Source of the DNA: Rhododendron vialii
Lineage: Eukaryota; Streptophyta; Magnoliopsida; Ericales; Ericaceae
DNA length: 64,000 bases
NCBI RefSeq assembly: GCF_030253575.1
Contig: NC_080561.1
Span: 9,892,501-9,956,500, forward strand
Direction of reading: 5' to 3'
Positions 19,489 to 31,170 of this stretch are shown in pieces. The translations under genes were made by a program, and so were the position numbers. Positions within the stretch are counted from its first letter, which is position 1. Every line of letters starts with the position of its first letter. The notes below the pieces were generated by a model, which was not told the origin of the DNA, searched no databases, and worked only from the letters and a program-made list of their open reading frames with translations.

Positions 19489-20534
19489 TAAGTTAAGACA
19501 AGTCTATCGTACTTTAAACCATTCAAAAACTTCAGCATGTTCAATCACTTCCTGAATCTCATGTCCAAGTGTTTGATCAGCCAATTTAATAGTGCATTTT
19601 TTAATGGAAAAATTTGTAGAGAGCTCTTGCAACGACAATTAATTTTTTTTTGCATAAGGTATTGCTAAGAAGATTTGAACACCAATTGCTTGTGCACCAA
19701 GTGTATCTCTCTCTCATGCATGAATTACTTGAAGATCTGTCCATTTTAGTGATCCTTGATCCATTTCTTTTTCCCTTTTATTTTTTGAAAGACCAACTTG
19801 TCATATAAGTATTGTAATGAAATATATATCTTTAGATAAATATATAGAGACTTTCCCATGGTTAAAAAAACCTAGATGGCAAAATGTACAAATTTGGACA
19901 ATTTATTCTTTTAGATGAGTGAAATAGAAACAAAAAGGGCATTAAGATGGTTAAGCAAGTCTTGTTACGTTAACCTTGAGGTTCGATATGCATTTATGTA
20001 GAGATGGAAGGTGGCGGTGGAGGTCACTGCTTATAGATACTCTTGGCTACTCTTTTCCTTTGGAATGACTCCCATTTTTAAATATCTTAGTATTTGTTAT
20101 TGGTACATCAACTCTAATTATATCGCACGTAGTGGGTAGCCCCAAACTATGTATAAAATTTAATAGGTTTTATGAATGATTTGTTTGACAATGTATTACT
20201 GTTTAGTGATAGTCATTCATGGAATGTTTTGTGATTTTCAATAGCATCTTCAAAATTCTTTGACTAAATATTTTGTGTTCATTTAAAGTTTGTGTTTGCT
20301 TGATTTCTTGAGTAATGTCTTCAATTGAGAGTACGGGGTTTTAGTGTTAGATAGTGCAAGAAGGTTTTATACTTATCTTTGGTCAATACTTTTGTACAAG
20401 TGCCTTTAGGCACGGGCTCATTTGCTGGTATGTTTCTTAAGTTGGCTCCGTCGGACCAAAATCCCCAGGATACCTTCTACCGAAGTAATACAAGCTGTAT
20501 ATAACTGAAGTTTTGTTGCCAATCAGTCATTGCC

Positions 20535-21909
20535 GTGAGAGACGGGCACTATTTGCAAACTATGGTACTCAAGCATATAGCAAGACGCAAAGTCATTCAA
20601 CAAATCCACGCACAACTTGTTATTACTTCTGAAAAAATTCCTCCTGTGACAACTGCAACAATATGGAACTCTCTAATCCAACACTACTCCCTTGGTTCCT
20701 CCCCTGAAGAAGCTATATCGCTCTTCAAACACCTCCAACTACACCAGCACCTTCCCATCTCCTTCGATAGCTACGCCTATTCTTTTCTCATCAAGACCTG
20801 TGCCATTTTGCAGCAACCCAACTTGGGTACTCAGCTCCACGGCCTCACTGTAAAAGTTGGGTTTCGATCCCACCTCTACGTGCAGACTGCTTTGGTCAAC
20901 ATATATGCCAATTGTGGGTTTTTGGTCGAAGCTCAGCATTATTCAACGAAATGCCTAAGCGGAACTCAATCACCTGGAATGCCTTGATTACTGGCATCAT
21001 TAAGTTTGGGGAGCTTGGCCTGGCCCATTCTCTGTTTGACCGGATGCCAAATCAGGATGTTGTTTCGTTGGCTGGTATTATTGATGGGTACGCACGGATG
21101 AACCAACACGAGGTGGATTTATCCTTGTTTTGGACTATGGTTGGAAAGGGTATTAAACCAACTCAAATTACAGTCCAAGCAATTTTCCCCTCTATATGGA
21201 ATCTTGGGTGTCTTGAGTCTTACTAATCAATTCATGCTTATGGGGAGAAAAGTGGGTTCAATGACTCAAATATTTGAGTTCTGAATTCGCTGGTAGATGC
21301 GTACTCTAAGTGCGAGTGCATGGAGAGTGCGGTAAAGTCTTTGGTTTCATGGATGCCAAGAAGAGGAATTTAGTTTCATGGACATCCATTATCTCTGGGT
21401 TTGCAATGCACAGAATGGGAAAGCATGCAGTGGATAGTTTTAAAAGTATGGAAGACGAGTGTTTGAAGCCAAATCGGGTAAAATTCTTGAGTATTTTGAG
21501 TGCTTGCCGTCATGGGGGGTTGGTCGAAGAGGGTCTTGAATTTTTCAGAAAGATGGTCAATGAGTGTCTAGTTGAACCTGATGTTAAGCCCTACGGTTGC
21601 TTGATTGATATGTTGGGCAGGGCAGGTTGGTTAGAGGAAACAGAGAAAATGGCTTTGCAGATTTCTCCTGAGATCACTAATGTTGTGATTTGGAGGACGT
21701 TGTTGGGAGCTTGTAGTTTCCATGGGATGTGGAGATGGTAGAGCGAGCTATGAGGAAAATACTAGAGATAGAGAGGAGATATGGTGGCGATTATGTGCTA
21801 TTGTCCAACTTATTTGCTAGCTTTGGTAGGTTTGCTGATGCCGAGAATGTGAGGACACAGATGGAAGAAAAAAATGCCACTAAAGTTCCTGGCCTTAGTT
21901 TGGTCTGAT
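20535..21909 (+). pseudogene. PPR pseudogene, copy 2 (inverted, full length, decayed)
   Basis: This is a full-length inverted copy of the PPR gene at 10577-11953. The start codon is GTG instead of ATG. A 1-bp loss near 20938 shifts the frame. A CAA-to-TAA change truncates the next frame at 21225. Further indels occur near 21270-21340 and 21728. The reading frame is nevertheless open over long blocks (20535-20987, 20912-21226 and 21310-21741), so decay is fairly recent. The last codons and stop match the intact gene. Confidence 0.92.
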
Positions 21910-21917
21910 AATAAAGG

Positions 21918-22346
21918 AAAATGGGAAATTTTTTTTTATATCCCTTCGACTTTGACTAAAAAATCATTTTGGTTCTTCACCTTTTAATTTCGGCATAAAA
22001 ATACTTCGACTTTTCAATTTTTTCAACGTCATTCTTTAGAAGGAATCCGTTTTCTTTGAGTTCTGCTACGGTCGCACCGGGCCGTCTCCGGCCACTGGAT
22101 GGCCAATCCAAACCGTCCAAAAATTCTAAAAAAAAATACGACGGGGCTTACGCAAGAATCAACTGCATCCGATGTGTGTAGGGTGCTTGATCCAAACACG
22201 ATATTTTTCGTGTATATATGTATATATCCCTAAAGGATGACATTGAAAAAAATTGGAAAGTCGAAGTATTTTTATGCCGAAATTGTAAGGTGAAGGACCC
22301 AAATGAATTTTTGCTCAAAGTTGAAGGGATAACAAAGAAATTTTCG
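21918..22346. mobile_element. Composite MITE inserted 3' of PPR copy 2
   Basis: The outer arms (about 21929-22045 and 22228-22345) are inverted repeats sharing 'cggcataaaaatacttcgac' and its complement. The centre (about 22065-22225) is one half of the palindromic Mutator-like family at 12638-13043, including 'ggccgtctccggccac'. The intact PPR locus is continuous at the matching point (near 10563), so this is an insertion in copy 2 only. Confidence 0.7.
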
Positions 22347-24301
22347 CAAGAAAAATTCATTCAAGTTTTCTTTTACAACAGTTTCACAGCCAGAACACCC
22401 TGGCAATCAATAATTTTGTTCGACGACAATGGTCTCCAGCAAACATTGCCAATTCGAGACAATAAAGACAATAAAAAACACAATATATGTTAAATGTAGT
22501 TCTTCCAGAACTATCAGAAACACAATTGATCTACAGGATCAATCGGATACTTCTGATTCTTACTTTTCATTACAATTTCCCTTTGGTCTTTATAGGGATG
22601 AAATATCAAGCATATAATTAATACGCTACTGTTACAACTGCGTTTCGTATTTGTAAACTTAATTTGTAGAAGAATTTAATGGCTTCAATCATTGTGAAGC
22701 TTTTTGTCACGACCTTAGCTCGCCCCTAAGGCTCTAGTCACAACAAAGCGCTAGTGATTCGATCATTAAGGCCATATCAAAGTTAAACATCTCATTAGCA
22801 AATGACTAAAGGGACTCAATTAACGAAAATCGGAAGCAAATTCCATTTTATTAAATATGCCAAAAGTAGAAGTCTTTACAAGGATCTCTAAATTGCAAAC
22901 CACCCAGAGCTGTGCATATTTACATGCAAAAATGTTCACCAAGAACAATTCCCTATCTACAAGTTCACATCTACTTAGCGCGACCAAAAGAAGACTGCAC
23001 ATCACCACTCTATTCCCCGTTGCCTGAAAGGTGGAAAAATTCATAAGCCAAAGCTCGTATAAATGATTAATACGCAATTCACATGCTTTCCATGGACAAT
23101 GATAAAACCATTTAAAAATGAATCATTTCTCATAGCAACATAGCATAGTAATGCACATCCTCTATTCATTTCATGTCTACCAGGCGTCCCCGGTAGTGGA
23201 TAAGTTAAGACGTCTTTCGTTATCCGATATAATAGCCATGTCTTGCTAGCCTTTTAGCACGTGTCCCCTAGCAAGCTGGGACGTGGGAGGATGCCATTAA
23301 TAGATATAAAACATGTCCACCTTTCATTGATATTCCATGGAGTTCATATCAAAGTATAAAACATCATTGAAGTGAAAAGCTTATAACAAACCATGTGTTT
23401 TGGGTATTAATCACTCACCTCGTATCCACGTGTCACCCGAACCTCCTAAGACAATTAGGAAACAAAACATGATTAGAGGATGTCAAACAAGTCTATTTTT
23501 AATGAACACAAGATCCTAGGGTAAAATTATAAAGTTACATAGCTAGCTTTAAACGAACATAATCTGCAGCTCTAACTTCAACTTAAAATCTGACTTTGCA
23601 CAGGAATAACTAAGACACAATCTTTATGCATTTTTTTAGGTCTATGAATCTAGTTTCAAAATCAGAAAACGGTTCGCTATTTCGTCACTTGAACTCAAAA
23701 TTATAGCCGTTTCCCCAACACGTGTTTGTGCAGTCAGCGCAGTCCGAAACTGTGCGCTGCTAGGTTACGAATTTCTGCAGAATTTAATACTTTGAATATG
23801 ATCCCAAAATTTTTACCATAGACAAAAGACTCATAGAGGAACTCTATATGAAAATTTCATAATTTTTGGAGTTTAGGAACTGCCTCAACAAAAATCCCCA
23901 AAATCAGGATAGATGCAAGATTTTCAATTTTGCAGATTTTCCAAAAATTCACATCCTGTTCTTCCTACAATTTTCAACCCTTAACCCTTCCAAAATACTT
24001 TGAACTCACATCAAAACCTCACTAATCATGCTCAAACTCATAGATATAGAAGAGCTACTCCAAGAATATCAAATTCATGCATCAAAACAAGCTTTAACTT
24101 CATCAATTCAAGAGATTCAAGTGGTGTGTTCCTCCCCAAACCCAAGTTCACCTAATATATGCAAGATTCATCAATTAAACATGAAATTCAACTACTAAAG
24201 CATGAAATTCAACATACAAAACATGAATTCAAGTAGGAGATGTAAGAATTACCAAGTTAAATTTTCAATTTCAAGCCAAGCAAGGTTTCCCCTAATTTTT
24301 C

Positions 24302-24328
24302 CTCTCTTCTTCTTCTTCTTCTTCTTCT

Positions 24329-24375
<47 letters not shown>
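24302..24375. repeat. (TTC)n(CT)n microsatellite
   Basis: A TTC run is followed by a long CT run inside the split solo LTR. On the LTR's own strand it is GA/GAA-rich, a common feature of LTR leader regions. Confidence 0.85.
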
Positions 24376-24376
<1 letters not shown>

Positions 24377-24419
24377 GTTTGTGATAAGAACAAGGAAAGA
24401 ACGTAGAAGCCCCTGTTTT

Positions 24420-26526
24420 TGTCACACCCCACTCCGGCCAGCACTCAAATGAGCCCATACCGACGTGAGGGTGCAACATCAACCACCAACCCAAACCTAT
24501 AACTCAAGTTCTAGCAAATAAGTTAATCAAAAGTCATTTTATTTTATTTTTGATCCGCAAAAGTCATTTTATTGATAACGCAAAATCTATCGTTCTTATA
24601 AACACAGCGGAAGTCTCAAGAAAGCATTAAACTATACAATAAACTAAATATCTACAAAGGCTGCAACTAGATCCCTATCTACAAAATTTTGCCAAAACTC
24701 GTCCAGCCTTCCCGACGTGCTACCCTAAGCGAGGGTACAACCACACAACGATCAGCAGTGGATATCTACAACGCCTGCAAAACTGGATTCCAAAATGAAA
24801 TCCGTGAGTGTTTATGAAACTTGGATGCAATTCCATATTTAAAGGTACAGCTAAAAGATAATCTCAACTTGTAACAATTATCAAGAAATAAAAAGTAACA
24901 CCAGACAAGCAGCCAATAATTAAGGCATAAGCCTTTTGGCATTAAGCCAATCACCGGGCACACAGCCAATAGTTTAAGGCATAAAGCCTTTTGGCATTAA
25001 GCCAATCACCGGGCACACAACCAATAACTTAAGGCATTAAAGCCTTTTGGCATAAAGCCAATCACCGGGCACACAGCCAACAGTTCAATTCAATATAGAA
25101 CAGCATCTATGAATCAAACACTCACCTCGTACTCCAAAAGAAACCTCGTACTCCAAAAGAAAGTACAACTATGGTTTCGGTGCTCCTTGATTCACCGACT
25201 CGTCACCTATCCACAAGCCAAACATTTTAGTATAGAAATACTTGAAAGGCTTGACAAATGCATTAACAATATGATGCATCAACTCGGCTACATAACAAAT
25301 GCCAAACGTAAGTAAATTCACCAATTTGCATCCCAAAGCCAAGAATCTCACAAACACACTACATAGCAGAACCACCAAACAAATTCTGACTATAGTATTT
25401 TATAGGTTTAGAGTTAGACTTTGAGACTACAACCATTAGAAAGTACACTCTCAGAGCATTAATCTTGATATAAAATTTGCCCTAAACGGAGTCCGATTGA
25501 CCAAGATACGCTCAAATAAAGTTACACATCTAAAACAGAAATCACAGTTCCAGCAGAACAGTCTGCGATCGAATGCTCATTAAAAATCACATACTCAATC
25601 TTTTCCAATAATTCCAACACCAAACATCACCAATTGATCAATGTTTAAGATTCATGAGAACCCATAGTCAGTAAGTACATTTAACAATGACAAAATTGAT
25701 GAAGAACATGGCTCCAAAACCTGCCAGGATTTTCAGAATCACCAAACCCTGAACTTTAATTGAAAAACTGCTATAATCTATAAAGAACCACAACACAATC
25801 CATACATGTTCAGAAAGATACACGAGTCTAGTTCTTGAATCAAGAAACGGTTCGCAAAATAGACACCCGAGCAAAAAGTTATGCCCTTTTTTCCAACTTC
25901 GTGTTATTTTCTAAAAATTTAACACGATGCAATAGACTCACAGATGAACATTCAGGATTTTTTTTTCAAGAATTTAGAAGATTTCTAGGTATCTCAAATA
26001 AATTCGTCAAAAATAGGACAGATTATCATTAAGCATAATAGATTTCAAAATTCCATAGCAAGTCGAGTTCTTAACGGTTTTCAACGATTCCAACGGCTAT
26101 AGAACGAGATGAGAGTGTTCTTTAAATATCAAGAAGGAATCAAAATCCAATTCACAATCAAAGAACGGGAAATCAGCCCAGAACAGAACCCTTGCAATCT
26201 GTCCCAAAATCTACTGTGCAAACACAAACATAAGTAAAAGAGACTAAAAATTACCTACTGAAATTGAGGTTCCAATCTTCCCCCGTCACTCTTCTTCCTC
26301 TTCTTCTCCACGCTGCTCTATCTCTCTCTCTCTCTCTCTCTCTCTAACGTTGAAAACCTCCCCTGATGGGTTTGTTCTTCTTCTTCTTTTTTTAATTGAA
26401 ACACACACACACACACACCTCAGCACACACACGGCACACATGCACAATTCTAAAAAAAATTGCACTTTGCCCCTTTAAGTTACTAAAGTATAACGTTAAA
26501 GCACCTCAAAGATAAAGGGTGTTACA
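24420..26526 (-). mobile_element. Solo LTR, 2107 bp
   Basis: On the plus strand the ends are TGTCACACCC and GGGTGTTACA, and the exact 5-bp duplication GTTTT (24415-24419 and 26527-26531) flanks it. It contains short tandem repeats around 'gccttttggcattaagccaatcacc' words at about 24920-25080 (three units), a (CT)n tract at 26320-26346 and an (AC)n tract near 26400. It is inserted into the older solo LTR 22705-37870. It has no coding content. Confidence 0.88.
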
Positions 26527-26583
26527 GTTTTGTTTTGCCATGCTTAGGAAAAATTATTGAGTGTGTGTGTGCCATATGCCAAC

Positions 26584-27427
26584 TGTAGGGGGATGAAAAC
26601 AATTGATGCTTCGGATCAACAGGATTGCAACGGCTTATTCATGCCTCTTCACCGGAACCCTAGCTCGTCGTCTGAACCCTAATCTGCAAAATAGACAGGG
26701 GGTGAGTGCACATTTGCCTCTCGTGGCAAAGGCCCTCCGATGCCTTTGTTAGTATCACGTACTAGAAAACTCAACCCTAATTATCAGTAGGAAAGCAATA
26801 ATAATGCAATGTATTGCCTACCTTTTGCCTCTAGGTTTATCTCATATTTATAGATTTTCGTATGCTTGTTGCCCAAGCATTCCTGTTGCTACAGAATTCC
26901 TAACTCGTATAGGAAACCCAGGATATCAAGGATTCTCGTTTCCTTTATCAGTTTATGGAAAAGAGTCCTTTTAGGATTCTTTTCCATTAAGAGCCGAACA
27001 TCCCATACTCGTTGGGTATCTTTCTCGGATCCTATATTCTCGGGATCTTATTCCTAAACGGAATACTATTGTTTCTGGACTCTTCCAGAATGTTCCCTCT
27101 GCTCTTACTCTCGATTGGAGCTCCTTCTTTGTTCGGCTGTCTCATGGCCGAACAGACTACCTGGACCAGGGACTTCACATGTAACTTGGTCCAAACGTAA
27201 TCAAAATGTCTCCTATCTGCCGAACAGATAGTTTATACCAGTGACTTGTCATGTCATTGGCCTTTATTCAGCCAAACAGATTGCATGGACCAAGGACTTC
27301 ACAAGTCATTGTTCCATATCGCTGTTCTTCATACTGCCCGGCGATAAGTCCAGTCGTATTTACCACGTGTTCCCAAACATCACGTGTTCGGTAACTAAAT
27401 GCATCTGCTCGGGAATACCTCCCTACA
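26584..27427 (-). repeat. 3' LTR of the Tat element
   Basis: It is 844 bp, TG..CA bounded, and identical to 36911-37754 except at 8 positions. By eye seven are transitions and one a transversion. The open frames in it are shared with the other LTR and are not considered genes. Confidence 0.95.
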
Positions 27428-27443
27428 ATTGCTCCCCAGCTTC
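27428..27443 (-). other. Polypurine tract of the Tat element
   Basis: On the element strand the bases directly before the 3' LTR read GAAGCTGGGGAGCAAT. This is a purine-rich primer site of the usual type for plus-strand DNA synthesis. Confidence 0.75.
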
Positions 27444-28034
27444 ATGTATTTACCACTATTCGGGGGCAATATATGATGCTTAGAAACAAAATTCTATCTA
27501 GACCAAACTCTTTTGATCCCGTGCAGTCACAATTTCAATATCTCATTGATGCCTTTTGGCGCCTCTGTCATTATACCATCTCGAGGTAATGACTCCACGT
27601 GGCGCATATCGTACGCTTTTGCATTAAATGTGAACTGACGTTTTATCTTAACGACGTCAATACGACGTTATCTTGATCCCTTTATCCCGTTACTTAAAAG
27701 GTAACGGTGTGAGACGAGACGTTTCGTCTCCGTCTCTGGCATCTAAACCCCAGAAAGGGTTTATTTTGGATTTCACCACCCAAAAACTCCAAAACTCGCT
27801 CCCTCTCTGTCTAGAAACCAGGAAAAAACATCCCGCCATCCGCCATCGCCGCCGTCTGCAAATTCAATTGCACTCCAGGGAATCGTCACATTATTCTTGT
27901 AAGATTCTCGTTCTTACTTCATTTCGTCTACTTAGGTTTCCCTCTGAGATCCCTCTCTCAGATTCGTGGGTTGTTTCTAGGGTTTCTATTCGTTCCCATT
28001 TCCAGTTTTGTTTTCTTCTTTTCCGAATATACTC

Positions 28035-30322
28035 ATGGCTGATGATAATGACCATCCTCCTAGACCCAGTAAATTTAGGAAACTCTGTGAAACCCCAACT
28101 GCCATGGCGGCATTTAGGTCTGAGTATGGCATCCCTGATAATGTGGGGCTCGATCTCGCCCCTTTAGGAGCAGATAGGGATGGTGGCTCCTGGGATAGAA
28201 TGTGCATCCCTATCGTGGCCATCGTCGAAGGTGGAGTCCGATTTCCCCTTCACCCACTACTCCGCCAGATCCTAAACTGGTATCGTCTCACCCCCATGCA
28301 AGTATCAACAAACGTCTTTAGGCTGATAATGGGTGTAATAGCTTTGAATAGGATTCTGGGGACCCAGTTAGGAATTTGGGATATTCAGTGGTGGTACAGT
28401 ATTGTACTAAACCCTGACTATAATACCTACTATTTCAAAGTTAGAAGGGCAGAAAAGCGCTTCGTGCTCAATCTGCCAGATTCTGCTCGTGACCACGAGA
28501 TCGACTTCCTCTATGTGACTGGAGCATTCGAGCCTTTAGGGGAAGATGGCCAAGTGCTAGGGCTCCATTGCCCCCACATATGGGGTTATCCACGTATGCT
28601 CTTGCTTTTCATCTTTTGCAATTTCTTCATTTACTGCTTTCTCGTAGCTTTCAATGTGCTTAATGTTGGTTTTAAAACTCTAATCTTGCAGCTGAGAACG
28701 TTAACAAACGTCCTAGACGTGAGCCGAGCTACGTCCGAACAGAGGACATAAACAAGATCTTAAAATACACAGGAGAACCAGGTACTCGAACAGCTGGTCG
28801 GGGTCGAGACGCTGACGTACTGCTGGGATACGACCCTTCATACAGAGGGGTCATTGATAGAAGACTTGCCCATCCCAGCATCAGTACTGCTTCTACGTCC
28901 ACATCAACTGTTCTGCAACAACGCATTTCAAGACTTCAAGCTGGGGTTACTGTTGCTGGTCAACCTGGTGAAGTTCCCATTTCGGAAGGTGTGCCGCTTC
29001 CTCGTTTAAGACTCAGAAGATCTACTCGTGGACCAGTTTCTGAACAGCAACAACCCGAACAATTGGTTCTAAATCGTGATACCAGCCAGTCTCCCTCATC
29101 CGGTTATTCTCGATCACCAGGTACAATGACCCGTCAACCTCTTAACCTGAGCTCTTTACTTACTGTCTCCACACTGGGACGTGGTGCTACCAGCAGGGTA
29201 GCATCAACTGGCGCCCCGCCCCCACGATCTCGTCGCAACAGAGGGGGATCAGTAAGATCGTCCTCTTCTCCTCGTGAAGAGGATGCTCCCCTTGATGCTG
29301 CTAACGTTCATCGGGACAAACGACCTAGGTCTGAAGACCCTGCTGGTTCTGTTTCACAAGCTGATACAGAAACCAATCTCCCTGTGTCATCAACTGCTCA
29401 AGTGATGCCCCAAACATGGACTCCTTCATTCCCTAGGGGTGACCGTCCTGTTCACGTTGGGGACAGTGCTAGTTCATCAGAAACAGCACTTGCCCTAGCT
29501 CAAGGGTTGCTGCTCCCTGTGGATATGCAGAAGGAATCTGGATCTACACCTGACCGGCTAGTATCCACTGGTCTCGTCAGTGGAATTAAGGTAATGTGAC
29601 TCAATCTTTTCATATAAGTCTTAATGTATATTTCGTATACCACATATCATATACTGCTACACTTGTCACTTACCACTCGGTGTTATTGCTAGTTCATTCA
29701 AAAAATGGTAACCCTGGGGCAAAAGTACCAAGAAGCTGAGGCCGAACAAATCAGATTGCTAAATGACAACACTCGACTTCTTCGGACAGTTGCTCGTCTT
29801 GAAAGAGAAAGAGACAAAGCCAAGGCGGATTTTAATGGTGCTAAGGGCAAGCTGCAAATTGCCGAAGAGAGCCTAAACCAGGCCTTATCTGAGATTGACA
29901 GCACCAAGAAAGCATCATATGAAGACGGCTACCAGAAGGGCTATGATGCCACAACTGCTAGTTACGTGGAACAGATGCCAGCTATACAGGACCAGGTCTG
30001 GATTGCCAGCTGGGAAACCTGTCTGACAAAACTATGGGTTGCTGAGGATTCACCCTTCTGGGTTGACAACGAGCTGCCTAGCACCCGTGTTCAGAACATC
30101 GAAGACATTCCAGAGCCAGCAGGACATCCAGAGGAAGACTTTGAACGGCAAATTGAAGAATTTGCCAATGCTGAGGAAGATATCCCCACAGATGTGGACC
30201 CTACTGAAGCTCCTGCTCGGGATGTACCTATTGAGCCCATTAACTTGGAAGAGAATGTAGTCGAGGGTGGTGCTGACACTGAGATCAACACTGATACTTC
30301 AGAGGTCCAGAATGTGGATTGA
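28035..30322 (+). CDS. Antisense accessory gene of the Tat element, 3 exons, 695 aa
   Basis: This gene is encoded opposite to gag-pol. Exon 1 is 28035-28593 and exon 2 is 28692-29590, with the intron bounded by GTATGC and TTGCAG. Exon 3 is 29693-30322, with the intron bounded by GTAATG and GCTAG. The joins keep one frame (phase 1, then phase 0) across 2088 nt ending in TGA. Exon 1 (FRSEYGIPDNVGLDLA, then a region with RFPLHPLLRQILNWYRLTP) matches the 'putative gypsy-type transposon' family (PF04195 type) known from antisense ORFs of Tat elements such as Grande. Exon 2 is basic and Ser/Thr/Pro-rich. Exon 3 starts with a coiled coil (about residues 490-555) and ends acidic. The function is unknown. 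It is intact although the element's pol is broken. The ATG was chosen as the one at MADDNDH; an upstream in-frame ATG at 28008 is possible. Confidence 0.85.
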
Positions 30323-30499
30323 TTTGGTAAGTATATGAACTGTTTTGGTTGCTGGTCCTGCGTGACCATAAGCATATTTTGGCCCTGTGAGGCACCAGTA
30401 CAGTTAAATACTTTGTTAACACAGGTATTCAGCCCTTCGTGGCATAACTTTAATGTTTTGCTCGGCTTCCTTGTTTGCTGCATCTGTTCGGATGCAATT

Positions 30500-30940
30500 T
30501 AGTCTAAGTATTTCGTACTGTTAACCATCATTCGTTTGCATAAGTATTTCGTACTTACACATGATTTCCTGTTCTGAAGTTTAAGTTTCACGTACTTTAA
30601 AAACATTTGTTTTCCAGTATCTCGTACTGTTTTTTAGTACATACAAGTGTATTCATACTTGTATTCGTTATGTTTCACGTACTCACACAAAAACCTCTAA
30701 GTATCACGTACTTAGAACTACTCGTGTGTTGGATAACGTTTAAGTTTTCTCGTACTTTAAAAATCCATACAAGTGTTTCATACTTGTTAAGTATCACATA
30801 CTTACACAAAAACGCCTAAGTATCACGTACTTAGAATATCACACAAGTGTTTGTGTTTAAGTTTCACGTACTTAAAGGTTTGAAAATCTTACAAGTGTTT
30901 CATACTTGTGCTTCAGTTTCACGTACTGAACTGTATAACT
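30500..30940. repeat. Cluster of short AAGTA..TACTT hairpins
   Basis: More than a dozen imperfect short palindromes of the type TAAGTATCACGTACTTA and CAAGTGTTTCATACTTG occur in about 440 bp between the 3' end of pol (minus strand) and the 3' end of the antisense gene (plus strand). The spacing is irregular. It could influence 3'-end formation of the two convergent transcripts. Variable repeats in this region are known from Tat-clade elements. Confidence 0.7.
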
Positions 30941-31170
30941 GTATACCCTGCTCCCCAATACGAATGAGGGAAACGAAACTCGCAGTTCGTATTAAAAAAC
31001 AAATACCACAATAGTTATACTAAGAAGCGATTGTATTCATAATCTGCAAAACTCAAGAGGGTATTATTCGTACCCCTTGCAACTAAAATAGTCAAAACTA
31101 GAACAAGGGAATTATATTCGTAATTCCCACACAATCACGTAATGCAAATCTAAGACAGATTTTAATACTT

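Larger units (their letters stand above)
19489..22458 (+). repeat. Inverted segmental duplicate of 10440-13788
   Basis: It matches the reverse complement of the PPR locus from its distal upstream flank to about 100 bp past its stop codon. It lacks the two MITEs at 12638-13043 and 13084-13428 and contains its own insertion at about 21918-22346. The match ends at 'aattcgaga' (22459), exactly where a truncated copia LTR begins. Together with 10440-13788 it forms a large inverted repeat. Confidence 0.85.

Noticed and set aside
19076..19555. Cys/Pro/Ala-rich frames in three phases
   Set aside because: The GTGCC-rich low-complexity sequence lacks stops in all three forward frames, which is not evidence of a gene.
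26866..27483. Three short frames in the Tat 3' LTR, repeated at 37196-37780
   Set aside because: They lie wholly in LTR sequence and are shared by both LTRs only because the LTRs are near-identical.
27673..28167. 164-codon plus-strand frame between the Tat 3' LTR and the antisense gene
   Set aside because: It overlaps the start of the antisense gene in another frame, has no recognisable motif and is best read as leader sequence.
30091..30483. 130-codon minus-strand frame over the antisense gene's 3' exon
   Set aside because: It is the complement of the acidic tail of the antisense gene. The bias of that tail creates the open frame.
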